A DNA stretch of 64,000 nucleotides from Zygnema cylindricum. Lineage: Eukaryota > Streptophyta > Zygnematophyceae > Zygnematales > Zygnemataceae. The notes beneath the pieces were generated by a model. The model was not told where the DNA came from, did no database searches, and worked only from the letters and a program-made list of their open reading frames with translations. The stretch's first letter is position 1, and each line of letters starts with the position of its first letter. Below, in pieces: positions 43,743 to 55,016 of the stretch. The translations under genes were made by a program, and so were the position numbers. The DNA lies in NCBI GenBank assembly GCA_037447655.1, contig JBBHKE010003072.1:56824-120823 (forward strand), in the 5' to 3' direction.

Positions 43743-46700
43743 ATGAAGGGTCCTCCTTTAAGAGGCCATCTATCAATGGCATCAGTTCCTGCTGGACAAG
43801 GGAGGTCCTCTTTGCTGATTTTGTCCTTATCTATCACAATTCTGGTGAGTTTATCGCTTTGTTATTGTTTCTTGGAGGAAAACAAGGAAAAATGCGAAAG
43901 TTATCACTTCGTTGAGAAATTGTAAGATTGAACGTGGCGTATATTTCTGTGCAAATCACTATGATTTTTTAGATGTTTTGTTTTTTGTTAATACAGCTTC
44001 GCTACTCGATCTGGTGTTCATTCCTGTCTTTTCTATTACTGCAGACAAACTTGAATGTACTTCTTGAATACTTTTTTCTAGTTGCTTTATTGAAGGATGA
44101 TTTTCCTATGATTCAGTGTCAATTTGGTTGTATTTACAAAACCCGTCCTCTGGATTGGCTTTCTGGGATATTTTTTGATTTTCTGTGGTCAAAGCCGACA
44201 TTTTTGTCCTCTTACAGAATGACTTTTGTATGTAGATCCTAGTTATATCCAATTACTATCTTCTTTGGTCAAGTAAGGATAATTTTTTTAATTCCGGCAT
44301 CAACTACTTTTCTGCTACGATGGATTCGACAAACAATACTGTGACTGACTCCATAATGAATGTAACTGATTCCATAATGAATGTAACGGCGAATGAAGGG
44401 AAACTTGGTTCAAATAATGCCGCTCGTTGTCCCCATTACTTTAAGTTCATTATCGAGGATTTGGCTCCATGGAAAAGATTGGGAGGAATAACTCTCCAAG
44501 CGGTGGAAAATACAAAAGCTCAAGCTGCAATGAGGATTCAAATACTAGATGGAAAGTTGTACGTTCATGAGTATTTTGTGAGTTCCTTTCTGTATTTCTC
44601 TCCATCTCTGTCGCATTCTGCCCTCTTTCTCCATTTCCTTCTCTGCCTCCCTGGTTTTCTTGAGAATGTGGATTGATGAGAAAATAATCATGAGCGCGGG
44701 AACAAGTGTGAAGTATGTGATGATGAGAGGTGTATGTTTTTCTCTTGATTTCTTGTGTTTTTTCTGATTTTGTTGGTCGTCGAAACTTTTCCTGGAATTG
44801 CGGGGGCTACTAAGTCTAAAAATTAGGTCATAGGATACTATTGTTGTGTGGCCTGAGTTTTCGATCAATGATATGAATGCACTTTGGTTATGTCTGAGTG
44901 ATAGAATAACGGCTTTCGAGGAATAATTTTGCAAGCACTTATTTCATCGAAACGGCACACGGCTGTTAACTTTTGCGTGGGTGTGGCGTTTTGTTCTCTT
45001 TTTTTGTTTTTGCTTGTTTTTTGGGGATGACATAAAAAACTTGGAAAATTTTGTTATGCACGTGAGTAACATTTTATTATCACCCAACAAGATCCTATGG
45101 GAAAAACTTGTATTGGTTATGAACAATGTGTTTGCATTTTGGTTGATGGAAGGGCTCAGGTTTGTTTTCAGACAAGAAGCATTTTTACTGTTTGGGGAAT
45201 ATTGCAACTTCTTCAAAGGTGAAGCCTTAATGTATATTTTCATTTGTTTCTCGCTTCTTGGAGTTCTAGGAAAACCGAAATTCAGAAACAGAAAAACTGA
45301 AAACTTCAAACAGTATAACTTTACGAATTTAAACGCTCAAAGAAATACTGCAACCTTAATTTTCCTTTATTGGCAAATAAACACTTGTTTAACTCCTTTG
45401 TTATCATTTGTGTCTTGAACCATGTACAGTTTTCCGTACATTGTGACCATGGTTTGGCTAAAATCGTAATCGTGTTTTTTTTGGATTTGACAATTTCACT
45501 GTTTAACCATCTATCACTGGCGCAGATAATTCTGATTTTAGTTTCAGATTTCTCATTTCAATCCATATAAATTTATTCATCTTTTACTTCGATCTTTTGG
45601 TCACTACTTTTTCATCTGTACTAAAGCTACCTCACGCTCTCATTCTTCTAAAATGTGACTTAATTCCCCTCATTTTCCGCCCTCCGGCTCTTCCTCCTGT
45701 CCCTGTTTTCATCTCCCTCTTTTTCACCTCTCTCTACACCTCTTCCTCATCTTCTCCTCCCTCGTCCTGATTGTGGCTTCACAGATATCCGAAACAAATT
45801 CCGGACGTAGATTTCATGTTGGAGTGTGGGGATTTTCCGATTCATTTGAAGGCATATGCAGCTTTCCAAAGGGACCCTCCCCTTTTATTTCGATATTGTA
45901 CTACTTCTCTCTTTCAGGAGGTCCTGTGGCCTGACTGGTCCTTTTGGGGCTGGTAATTTCTTCAAAAAAGGCCGATTAAAACCCATTCATCAAGTACTGG
46001 TTAGAAGATTAGAAAATGTACTAAAGAACTCTAATTTGTCTTTTAAAGAATACCATGTAAAGTCTGGAATACTGGCGAAAAATCCTGAAACGGTCTTGAA
46101 AAGCCTGAGTGCCTGAGCCTGAGCGCTCAAAATATTTGAGGATCGCTAAACGAGCCCTTCAAATGTTTTCTACATTTCCTAAATCCGTAAAAAACATGTT
46201 AGAAAAACAATATAAACTGTTTAAAATCTTAAAAGAAGCTTAAAAAAGCCTTTTACAAACAAATGAATTCCTGAAAAAGTCTACTCTTTGACACGAAACT
46301 CAAACCAAACAAAATTCTCAGACCCGTCCAAAATTGCAGATTTGGGAGGGGAACTGGAAATTGCACTTTTTCTTTCAAATTTTCTGGAACATCAGAAAAG
46401 CTCAACCAAAAGAGCTTTCTTTGTGAAAGGGTTTTCGCAACATTTTTGGGAAAATCAAAAAGTTGTTTCCATCTGTTCTGCTCTAAAACTGGATCTCAAA
46501 GTTTTTTAGAAGACCACGTTGAAAATCTCAGTCCAGGGAAAAAAATTACATTCGGTATCTTTGCAATTATCCAGAAAACCACACAAGGTTTTACATGTCT
46601 ATAAAAGCAACATCGTAAGCGCTTTTATTATTTGTAAAACTACACTGTGAATCGTTATTAGCGTTACTGAGCAGTAATTTGGTGCCTCTTCTTTTTTGCC

Positions 46701-48876
46701 CTCAGACCACAAAATACCGTTAATAATACTAGTTTTTTTCTCAACATCGATTCTTTAAACAGTTGAAAAACAGCCCAGATAGTTTGAAACTGGATCAGTG
46801 TTAATAACAGTAATATAAAGCACTGGTAATTTCTTGATCTAATAACGATCCATGGAGTAGTTAAAACTACTGAAATCATATCTCCCCTGCCCCTATTCTT
46901 CTTTTTGTTGTTTTTTTTTTCTTTTGTTGTTATTTTTACTTTCTGTTGTTGTTATTCTCACTGTCGTTATTTTTCTTTTTGCAACTTCTGTCCCCCATAG
47001 GCCGGAAATTATGATTGAAAAATGGGAGACGGTTTATCCGGCAATGCTTAATAGATCCTCCGCCCTTTCATGGGAAGAGAGGATACCGTTAGCTCATTGG
47101 AAAGGAGCCGTGGGAACCGCTGGTATTAGAGGAGAAGTTTTTAAATGCCACGATCCTGAGGCGCATAAATGGGGCGTAGAGGTTTTTGACATCAATTGGG
47201 AAGCTGAAAAAGAACAGCCAGGAGCAAAGCTTGAAAATCATTGTACCCACAGGTGGGAGGGCAAAATCCTTGCGTTACCTGTTCTTGTTTTATTTCAGAT
47301 CCTTTGTTTTTTTTTTTTTTTATTTGTTGTGTTCAATTATGTGAGTTTTTTTAGTACTGTTTAAAAGCTTCTCGAAAGCTCTCTTGAGAGAGCGGGAGGT
47401 CGGGAGAGGGGGAAGGGAGTGACGGTGAGAAGCAGTTGGAGATAGGGAAGAGCCTGAGGGAAACAAAGAGACATGACGTAAATCAAGGCTAGAGAGGAAG
47501 AGAGAGAGAGGAAAGAGGTGCCTTGGATTGTTTCTTAGGTCTTGACTTGCCTTTGGTTCTTAAGGTGACATTGTGTAACATTTTCGGAACAATGATGGTG
47601 ATAGCGATTTCAGTCAATTTTTTTTGAAGAAAAGGATGTTCTCGTAGTTTGTTGTTCTTTTTTTCTTGCAATTTTTAGTGCATACTGTAGAATAATTTGC
47701 AAAACCCGAGGATTCTTTTTGGAGACTCTTTTCGAGGTTTTCTTTGGAAGTCTTTCAGATCTCCCTCCAAAAAATTTAAAGGTTTTTGTGTTGTTCTTTG
47801 AAGTACTTATGAAGTTTTTGGAAACTTTTTAATGCTTTTTTGGGGAGGAAAACAGGTATAAGATCTACATGGAGGGCCGCTCGTGGTCGTGCAGTTTAAA
47901 ATATATTTTAGCTTGTGCCTCAACGGTTTTTTACATAAAGTCGACCTATATCGATTTCTTCTCCCGAGCTTTAAAGGAATATACCCATTTTATTCCTGTG
48001 GATTTGGAGCGTCCAATATGTGAGACCCTCAAGGTGAGAACAAGAGGGAAGAGGAGGAAGGGAGGGGTGGGAAGGATGGATTATTTCAGTATTGGAAGAG
48101 GAGGAAAGCTAAGAAAAAAGATAAGCTAAGCTTAGAAGGGCAAAAGGAAAGAGGAGAAAACAATAAAAAAAAAGAAATTACAAGAAGTTATTGTTGCTCA
48201 TACGATTCATGTAAGAGATGTTGAATTACAAGGAACCTTGCAAGAAGATTGTTCCACATTGTTTTTTGTAATTGGAAAGCCAAGGGTAAAGAGTGATGCT
48301 TCTTGCGTGATTTTATTTGGAGGGATAGGAATGTACGGTCTTTAAAAACAAATTTTGCGATGTACGGTGGATATTCATCATAGTTTGACTATTTTTGAAA
48401 AGAAATAAATACTAATTAATGTATTTTTTTTTCTTATGTACGCGAAATATTCATCATAGTTTCACTATTTTTGAAAAGAAATAAATACTAATTAATGTAA
48501 TTTCTTTCTTATATAGGATGGGGTGACATGGGGTGAGACAAATCCGGCGATGGCGAAGTCGATAGGATTGGCCGGAAGTCAATTTGTGGAGAAAGAATTG
48601 AATATGGACACGGTTTACGAATATATGTACCACTTGTTACGTTATTATCATAGTCTTCAACAATTTCAACCGGTACGAGCTCCCAATTCAGTTCACATTA
48701 CTATTGAGTCTGTTTTAAGAGACCATCCGGTTGAGATGCACCCATATTTTGGTGAAAGGGAAATACCAACTTTAAAAGAACCATGCCTTTTTGATTATTA
48801 TTCATTGCTAAAAAAACAAAATCTTAAAGAATTATTTATCGAGGTTTTAAGCTTTAATAAAAAAACTACGAATTAG
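43743..48876 (+). CDS. GT90 (CAP10/KDEL-motif family) glycosyltransferase, complete copy B
   Basis: Seven exons give 486 aa without a break: 43743-43844, 44236-44577, 45160-45218, 45785-45952, 47001-47252, 47856-48033, 48517-48876; all junctions are GT-AG with consistent phase. A cytosolic start (MKGPPLRGHL) is followed by an anchor at residues 21-46 (SSLLILSLSITIL/ILVI), giving a type II Golgi or ER protein. NxT sites lie in the stem (INV/MNVT, about 76 and 83). The GT90 domain spans about 98-440: RCPHYFKFIIEDLAPWK, VCFQTRSIFTVWG, DVDFMLECGDFPIHL (acidic pocket, D184), PPLLFRYC, LWPDWSFWGW, RIPLAHWKG, THRYKIYMEGRSWSCSLKYI, IDFFSRALKEYTHFIPV. The tail has AGSQFVEKELNMDTVYEYMY. These motifs match the plant DUF821/GT90 family, which transfers glucose- or xylose-type sugars; the substrate cannot be read from sequence. 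Intron 6 holds a 53-bp unit repeated at 48371 and 48447, and intron 3 ends in a CT-rich tract before the acceptor. Confidence 0.9.
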
Positions 48877-49057
48877 AAGGTTTATTTGATCTATTAGTCT
48901 AAAGTAGAAGTAACACAAAGTATTGTTTGGAAAGCAATTTTTTATTTGTAGGAAGTTTTTTTTTTTAACGAAAGTTTTGTTATGAAACACAATGAAGATG
49001 AAATCTGATTGTCTAGTTTATTTGGAAGATTAAGCATCAAAAAAATAATTTCGAATT
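48877..49057. other. GT90-B 3' flank up to an assembly gap
   Basis: Presumed 3' UTR and downstream DNA, AT-rich, up to the 10-N gap at 49058-49067. Confidence 0.5.
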
Positions 49058-49067
49058 NNNNNNNNNN
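49058..49067. other. Assembly gap (10 N)
   Basis: Ten N between the GT90-B flank and copia LTR debris. Confidence 0.98.
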
Positions 49068-49070
49068 ATT

Positions 49071-49560
49071 ATCACCACGTCAATTGCCACGTGGCACAAT
49101 CACATTGGATTACGACATCTCCTGGGATTCCAAGAACGAATCCAAAAATGACATGTGTCGACTTTTTGGCCATGTTGTACAATATCCGTACATAAAGTAC
49201 ATCGGCACATGTACCTTTATGTACGATACACTATTATGATTGGTGCCGTACTTCAGTAGATGAGTTTTAGAGAGAGATAGGACTTAGAAAAATTTGATTG
49301 ATTAGACCCTCTCTCCGAGAGAGCTCCTGTACAAAAGGTCAACTTTGACCCTTCATAACTTACTGCTCAGGGGAGCAAATTCAGAGATTCTTTTTGCTAT
49401 AGACTCAGGGGAGTCTTGCCTTTACAGGGGTGAAGGTGATCAGAGTTTTGGTTTGCCAGGGTGGCAGTTATTCTTGCTGAAACACAAAGGGGTCAGGGTT
49501 ATCCTAGAGGCTTCTTGTGAGCTGCCTACACTGAGGTCCTATGGAGGTCTAAGAGTTACA
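49071..49560 (+). mobile_element. Copia 1-type LTR/leader fragment, + strand
   Basis: Matches 19870-20340 read on the other strand almost phrase by phrase: ATGTGTCGACTTTTTGGCCA, AAAGGTCAACTTTGACCC, CTTACTGCTCAGGGGAGCAA, TAGAGGCTTCTTG. It starts with TGCCACGTGGCAC (49079), a perfect G-box core, just after the gap. Gag does not follow; the homology ends near 49556, about where gag should begin. Confidence 0.75.
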
Positions 49561-50095
49561 CCATGTTGTACAATGGTCGTTCAACAAGTACAATCAGCCA
49601 ATGTTCCTTCTTGTACTATACACTCTTTTGATTCGCCGAGGGTAGAGTAGTAGGTAGTTGTGAGTAGGAGTTAAGGGACTTAGCGTGTTTGAGGCGCCTC
49701 TCTCCAGGTGACCTTTTGTATTTATAGGCCATTTTTGGCCAGCCATAACTAACTGCTCAAGGGAGCAAATTCAGTGATTCTTTTTGCTGCGGACTAAAGG
49801 GAGTCCAAGCTACATATGGGTGTAGTTGGTTTGAGTTTTTTCTTGCCAGGGTGGCGGCATTTGTAAGGGAAAGTCAAAGTGGGGAATGTTGTCCAAAACA
49901 CATGTTCAAGCTTTGCACTTTGTGGTGAAACTGAGCACACAGAAAGTCTTATTTCACAGGGGTGATGTTGTATACGATTTCTGACTGTCAAGGTGTCAGT
50001 TATTTGGGTTTGTATAAACTTGGAGTTGGCACTATCTAGATAGGCTTCTTTAGGTCTGCGATTTCTGTGGGGAAATGGAACCCATAGAATTCAGT
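49561..50095 (+). mobile_element. Second copia LTR/leader fragment (copia 3 type), + strand
   Basis: Shares GATTCTTTTTGCTGCGGACT, GGGAAAGTCAAAGTGGGGAA and GGAACCCATAGAATTCAGT with 37690-38325 and 21500-22100. It lies directly behind the previous LTR fragment, so two different copia heads are joined head to tail. Confidence 0.7.
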
Positions 50096-50514
50096 TACTA
50101 CCGTGTCAGATTTGCGACGCTAATCATGATGTCACGTACTTCCACGATACCAAAGAGTACAAAGTACAATAATGTTGGATTGTATGGATAGTACAAATTT
50201 TTCTTTTTTTTTGGTTTTTTGGTCGATTGACCGTAACCGACCGTTCTTTTTTTCTAGTCAGTCAACCCACCGCAACCGCCTGGCCTTCAAAATTTGGCAA
50301 CCGAATCCGTTCCAGATCTGGCGCGGGCGGTTGGTTAACGGTTGGCCACGGTTTTGGTTGACCATTTGCGACCTCTGCTCTATACCAAATTCGTAGCTTA
50401 GCATTAAATTATCGCAGCGATATTGTATCGATTGGAAAATCGCAGCACGTTAAGACGTCTTAAAACGATATCGCAATATATCTTGAGATATTCTTTACCA
50501 TATATAACACTACA
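50096..50514. other. Spacer, no gene seen
   Basis: Unique sequence without a recognised repeat or frame. Confidence 0.4.
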
Positions 50515-50719
50515 CTACACTGTGTCGCGCTATTAGTGTTAACGTTTTTTTTCGCCACTTAGCGTTTTCGTGGACACTTATCGGAATGTTACCTCCAGTT
50601 GGGATCGAAAGGTAAAATTATCACCTTCCTAGTGGCGGTTTTCAATGGAAAACAATGACAAGTGTGCACAGAGAAAATATGTTTTAAGTGACGGAAAATA
50701 CATCAACTCTAATAGCAGT
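50515..50719. mobile_element. Palindromic MITE, TACACCG family, copy 5 (eroded)
   Basis: Left end ACTACACTGTGTCGCGCTAT. Body phrases GACAAGTGTGCACAGAGAAA and ATATGTTTTAAGTGACGGAA match copies 2-4. The right tip stops at CTCTAATAGCAGTA, without the GTGTAGT end. Confidence 0.7.
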
Positions 50720-51061
50720 AAAAAATGTTCTTGTATTTTGTTGTGATCTAACTTTCGACACTTTCATGGCGAAAGATCTTCATCAAATAAATGCCATTTG
50801 TCCGAGATCTCGAGTCATTGGGGGTATATACAATAGAGTACGATATTTATTGCAAATGTACACTATATATTTGTACCCTGACTGTATGTCATACGATTTA
50901 TTAATTATACATTACACTGAAATGAGAGAAGAAAAAAATGAAGTCTCGTTGCCACGTCCTATTGTTACTAAACGTGTTCGATGAGAATGTAGAAAGCTTC
51001 TTGATTCTTAAGGGTTTCACACTATAGTAACACTTTCTTTTACCGCAAGTTGTGCGATACA
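50720..51061. other. Spacer, no gene seen
   Basis: Unique AT-rich sequence without recognised features. Confidence 0.35.
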
Positions 51062-51485
51062 GTACACCATGAATTGCTATTAGTGTAAATATTTATTTAT
51101 GTAGGGAAAAAAAGTGTTATCAATGTTATTTTGTGCTCGAGGTTATAAAGCTAACAAACATTGATTCCAATTAACATACATAACAATAATATATTTACAC
51201 ATTTCCATAGTGAAGTCGTTATAGTTCGTGTCCTTATAGTCGACGTCTTAACAAGTTCGAACAAATCCCCCTAGTCTTTATTAACGTGAATCAAGTTTTA
51301 GTGTACTTTCTCGTGCCCTCTCCGTGATTTGACACTTTTTTGTATGTACGTATACAGGAAACAAGAAACAAATAGCGTACGGACTGGCACATTTTGTATA
51401 GTACACTTTTTTCATGCCTCATAAATCAGTGTCACTAACACCAATTAAATCTTACCTATATTAATGTAAACAAGAAAATAGTATT
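51062..51485 (+). mobile_element. Dispersed repeat (as at 591), copy 4
   Basis: Left tip GTACACCATGAATTGCTATT and tail GCGTACGGACTGGCACATTT match the 591 and 40604 copies. The middle is shortened and diverged. Confidence 0.55.
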
Positions 51486-52689
51486 ATTGATACTATCTTA
51501 GGCCCAAGGGTCCTAAGTTAGGAGCGGCGATATAGTGTTATTAACCCTAATACTGATTCACAGTTGTGTGTTGAAATTTGTTGGCTTTAGGCCATTGGCC
51601 CCAAAACCGCGTTAGCAACATTATTTTATTTATACTTTCTGCATAAATAGCCATTCACGGTGTAAGGTGCTTAGGCGTTAGATATCCGGACCGTTGGTTC
51701 GTAAGTCGACCGTTTTTATTTGGACGGTTAGCAATCAGTTACATGTCTATGAGCCATTGGTAGTCTTATTGTACCCGCAATTGGCTTTTGGATGAACTAG
51801 ATGATTTGGAAAATCCTAACCGTACTGTTATGTTTAACTTGTGTCCGCTGTCTGCAAATTTGTGCCGGAGCTTTTACCTACCAGAGCTTTACAACCGGAT
51901 ATCGGGATATCGCTACTTCTCGATTCATGTAGGCGTTACTGTAGTTTCTTACGGTGGCGTTCTATTATGAAATTATGTAATCGTACGGCCAACTATACGG
52001 GCTGGGTTGATTGAGGGTGGCCTTCCATTAGGCGTTTTAGTAATTGTACGGATACGTTTACTGAAAGGCGTGCCTTCCATTAGGTCGCGTCAGTAAACCA
52101 CTTTTTTTTTGCGTGGCTCATTCTGGTTGGTAACACGTAGGTTAATATTCGATTCTTAAAATCTTGAAAGAATCTTAGTATGCAAAGTCTGAACGCAATA
52201 TCTGTACGAGCCGAGATAATATCTGTACCAGCGGAGGTAGTTAATGACTCGTACAGAGGGCATTATAATGTATTGTACACCGCGAATCGTAATTAGAGTA
52301 ATGAAAAAATTAGAGTAAAAAAACAAAAAAAAAACAATTAGAGTAATGAACTCTAATTTATGTGATAGAACTTTTTCACAGTCGAAGTTTACTCTAATTT
52401 ATTTAAGTACTCTATATTGGGTTGTGTCGGCTATAAATTTCCGCGCTGAAATTATGAACACTAAATTACGTAGATGTACAGAATCTGTCAGTCCGTATAG
52501 TTTTGACGTCATTATGACGCTAGTATTATTTGTCGCGCTGAATGTCAGTTAATGTTCACACTGACGACGATGCTGTCGACGGACGAGAGTTATGCGAACG
52601 GCTATTTTTCGATGTGATTAATTTTTCGTTTAGTCCGATTTCACGTGCGAGCGCGATTGTATTAAATCATTATTTGTACCTTTTTACTT
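51486..52689. other. Spacer with short direct repeats, no gene seen
   Basis: A phrase GGCCTTCCATTAGG / GTGCCTTCCATTAGG is repeated at 52020 and 52070. A lone tip GTACACCGCGAATCG lies at 52275. No coding signal. Confidence 0.4.
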
Positions 52690-52860
52690 AAAAAATTCTT
52701 TTTGCTACGGACTCAGGGGAGTCCAGGCTACACAGGGGTGCAGTCAAATTGTCAGTTTGCCTTCTGAGGCAGAAGTGGTTGTGGCTTAAAGTGGGTTAGT
52801 TAAATACTATCTAGAGGCTTCTTGTATTCTGTAGTCCAATGGAGGACACAGAATTGCAAT
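52690..52860 (+). mobile_element. Copia LTR/leader tail fragment
   Basis: ATTCTTTTTGCTACGGACTC, GGGGAGTCCAGGCTACACAG and CTATCTAGAGGCTTCTTG place it in the copia 1/3 leader family. Short and diverged. Confidence 0.6.
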
Positions 52861-54375
52861 TTTGGTATTGATAATTTGAATACAAAAAATGGCGCGTCAA
52901 AATATGGTCAAACTATGGTCATTGAATAGCAAGAGGAGAAACCTGTACTTTTGGTGGGCCGGTGGGTTGGGGGTCGGTTGTCTGTTGGTGGCCAGCCGGT
53001 TGACCTGCATCCATCCAACTAGCATGGCAGGCGGCACATGGCATGTACGACGTGCACGCTTGTGATCGTTTGTACAACGTAGATCTTTTTTCTCCTTTTC
53101 ATGTGTACCAATGGTAATCAATGGTAATCATCCAGTTGGACACAACTCTCCTTGCGAGGAGAGTTGTGTCCTACTGGTTGATGTGCGCGATTGCTTCGCG
53201 GATCTAAAAAAGTGAAACATCCAACGGTCAAATATTACGCCTACATCATTTGATCTTCCCGACAACTTTCCAGCAACGATGTTTCGTCTGACAAAAATAA
53301 AATTATGGTACAGCTCGGTACGGCGTTTGTCGAAAACGTACGGCGTCTAATAACGAACCCCACTTTTTGCCTAATGGAATGTTACCTTGAGACGATATTT
53401 CATCATTTACAGCCTGTAGACCTCGTGTTCTAAATTGAGTGGCACCCCGCAAGCTACAATCCGATATTGAATATCCTTAAATTTTCTCTCACCGACAATC
53501 TTCACCTGCGTACCATGTACCTGCGTACCAAGTCATCATACGACAAAACTTTTGTTCTTTTGCAAACGCCAGGCTTCTACGCTAGCTCATATTTTAAGGT
53601 TCCTGTTTTTTCGAGCATGACGAAAATCCTTTGCCGAAAATAGTGTGACGAAAGAGCATTGCCAAAGATAACGCGACGAAGGACCGTTTCGAGGTTGCTT
53701 TTTTTATTTTCCGTTGCATTTTGAAAGGTACATATCATGTGCAAATTTTGTGATTTTTCGTTGGTTGTCCATCGTGACACGTGGCTCAATCGTCCAGCGT
53801 GTCGCGATGCATATTTTTTCGTACCTGACAACCCACCTCCTATGTCTCCTCGTACGTTGTCAGCTACAGAGAAAATGAAGCAAATGCCTCGCGAATGAAT
53901 ATCCGATGGTCAGTGTTACCTCCCAGACCTTCGGAGAGTATTGGTAAGATTCTTTGTAATGTTGTTTCACGTTTAAAAACAAAATAAGAGGTACGGTTTG
54001 GTACGGATAGGCGCGGATTTCTGTAAACTACCCCACTTTTGACCGATGGAACCATTGATCAAAACTTTTCTTTGAACCTAAAATGGTAAATAATAACCTC
54101 TTTTGTTTTTTTGTCAATTTTTAAATGGTTCAAAATCAGCGGTCTCATTTGGAACTAGACTAAAAGTAAACAACACTAATATAGACCAAACGCCTAAAAC
54201 TTCGTTACTCTATTGTCAATCCATAGTATAGTCTGCGGGTTTCAGTTTAACAAGCTTCCATTTCCCGCGCACCAAACTTAGCCCAGATACAACGCAGACT
54301 GGAACGCAAGTTTGTACTTTGTTATTTATGTCTTCTAGCTTTCCTTTTCAGTACTGTAATTTATTTTTGTGTGAG
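52861..54375. other. Spacer with one hairpin, no gene seen
   Basis: It contains the hairpin at 53132-53177. The segments 53325-53395 and 53990-54060 share GGTACGG... and CCCCACTTTTTG/CCCCACTTTTGAC-like phrases, so a diverged repeat may be present. No coding signal. Confidence 0.45.
53132..53177. repeat. Hairpin, 21-bp arms with one mismatch
   Basis: Left arm CCAGTTGGACACAACTCTCC plus T, loop TGCG, right arm AGGAGAGTTGTGTCCTACTG plus G. Only one base pair fails. It looks like the centre of a fold-back element whose outer arms are not obvious. Confidence 0.9.
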
Positions 54376-54426
54376 TTTTTTTTTTTTTTTTTTTTTGTTC
54401 TATCTTTCCTTTTCTTTTCTTTTATT

Positions 54427-54460
<34 letters not shown>

Positions 54461-54462
54461 CG
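54376..54462. repeat. Poly-T rich tract
   Basis: Two long T runs (54376-54396 and about 54430-54460) separated by C/T-rich sequence. Confidence 0.9.
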
Positions 54463-55016
54463 TTTGTTTCCACTTACTCAAATGGTTTAATAAAACTTGT
54501 TATATCATATCTTAGTTGAGAACAAACAAATTGTTCACACTAATCACATATTTGTGAAGGAATAAAGATGTTCCAGTATCGAACATCTGACAATAAGTGA
54601 GACAGTTCACACTCATATTTTTGAAGACGAATAAAATTGTTCACGGGGTCATACATTTTAAGAAGTGAAATTGTTCGCACTAATTATATATTTGAAGAGA
54701 AATAAATTACTACATGTTAGTTTATTACATACAAAAAAACAGTCACAGGTCAGTTTTCATAGAAAAGAAATTGCACAGCAATTTTTACTACTGAAAAAGA
54801 CCATACAAAACAAGGTATTGAAAGAAAAAAAAGTATTGAAACAAAAAAAGTATTTTTTCATCACTTTTACAAAAAAGCACCCTTGCCGTAATTGTGGCGG
54901 ATACTTAAAAATTGCTTTGCACTGTAAGCATTTTTAACTAAAAGAGGATCTCTGTACATTCCTTTAGTAAAATAAAAAGTTGCGTTTTCAACCTAAATAA
55001 AGAATTCAAGGATTCC
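54463..55016. other. PSRP1 3' flank with a tandem repeat
   Basis: Three diverged units of about 70 bp at 54531, 54604 and 54672 share GTTCACACTAATCACATAT-like and GAATAAA-like phrases. The 3' UTR of the minus-strand PSRP1 gene must start at 55016 and extend into this stretch; I did not identify a certain polyadenylation site. Confidence 0.45.
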
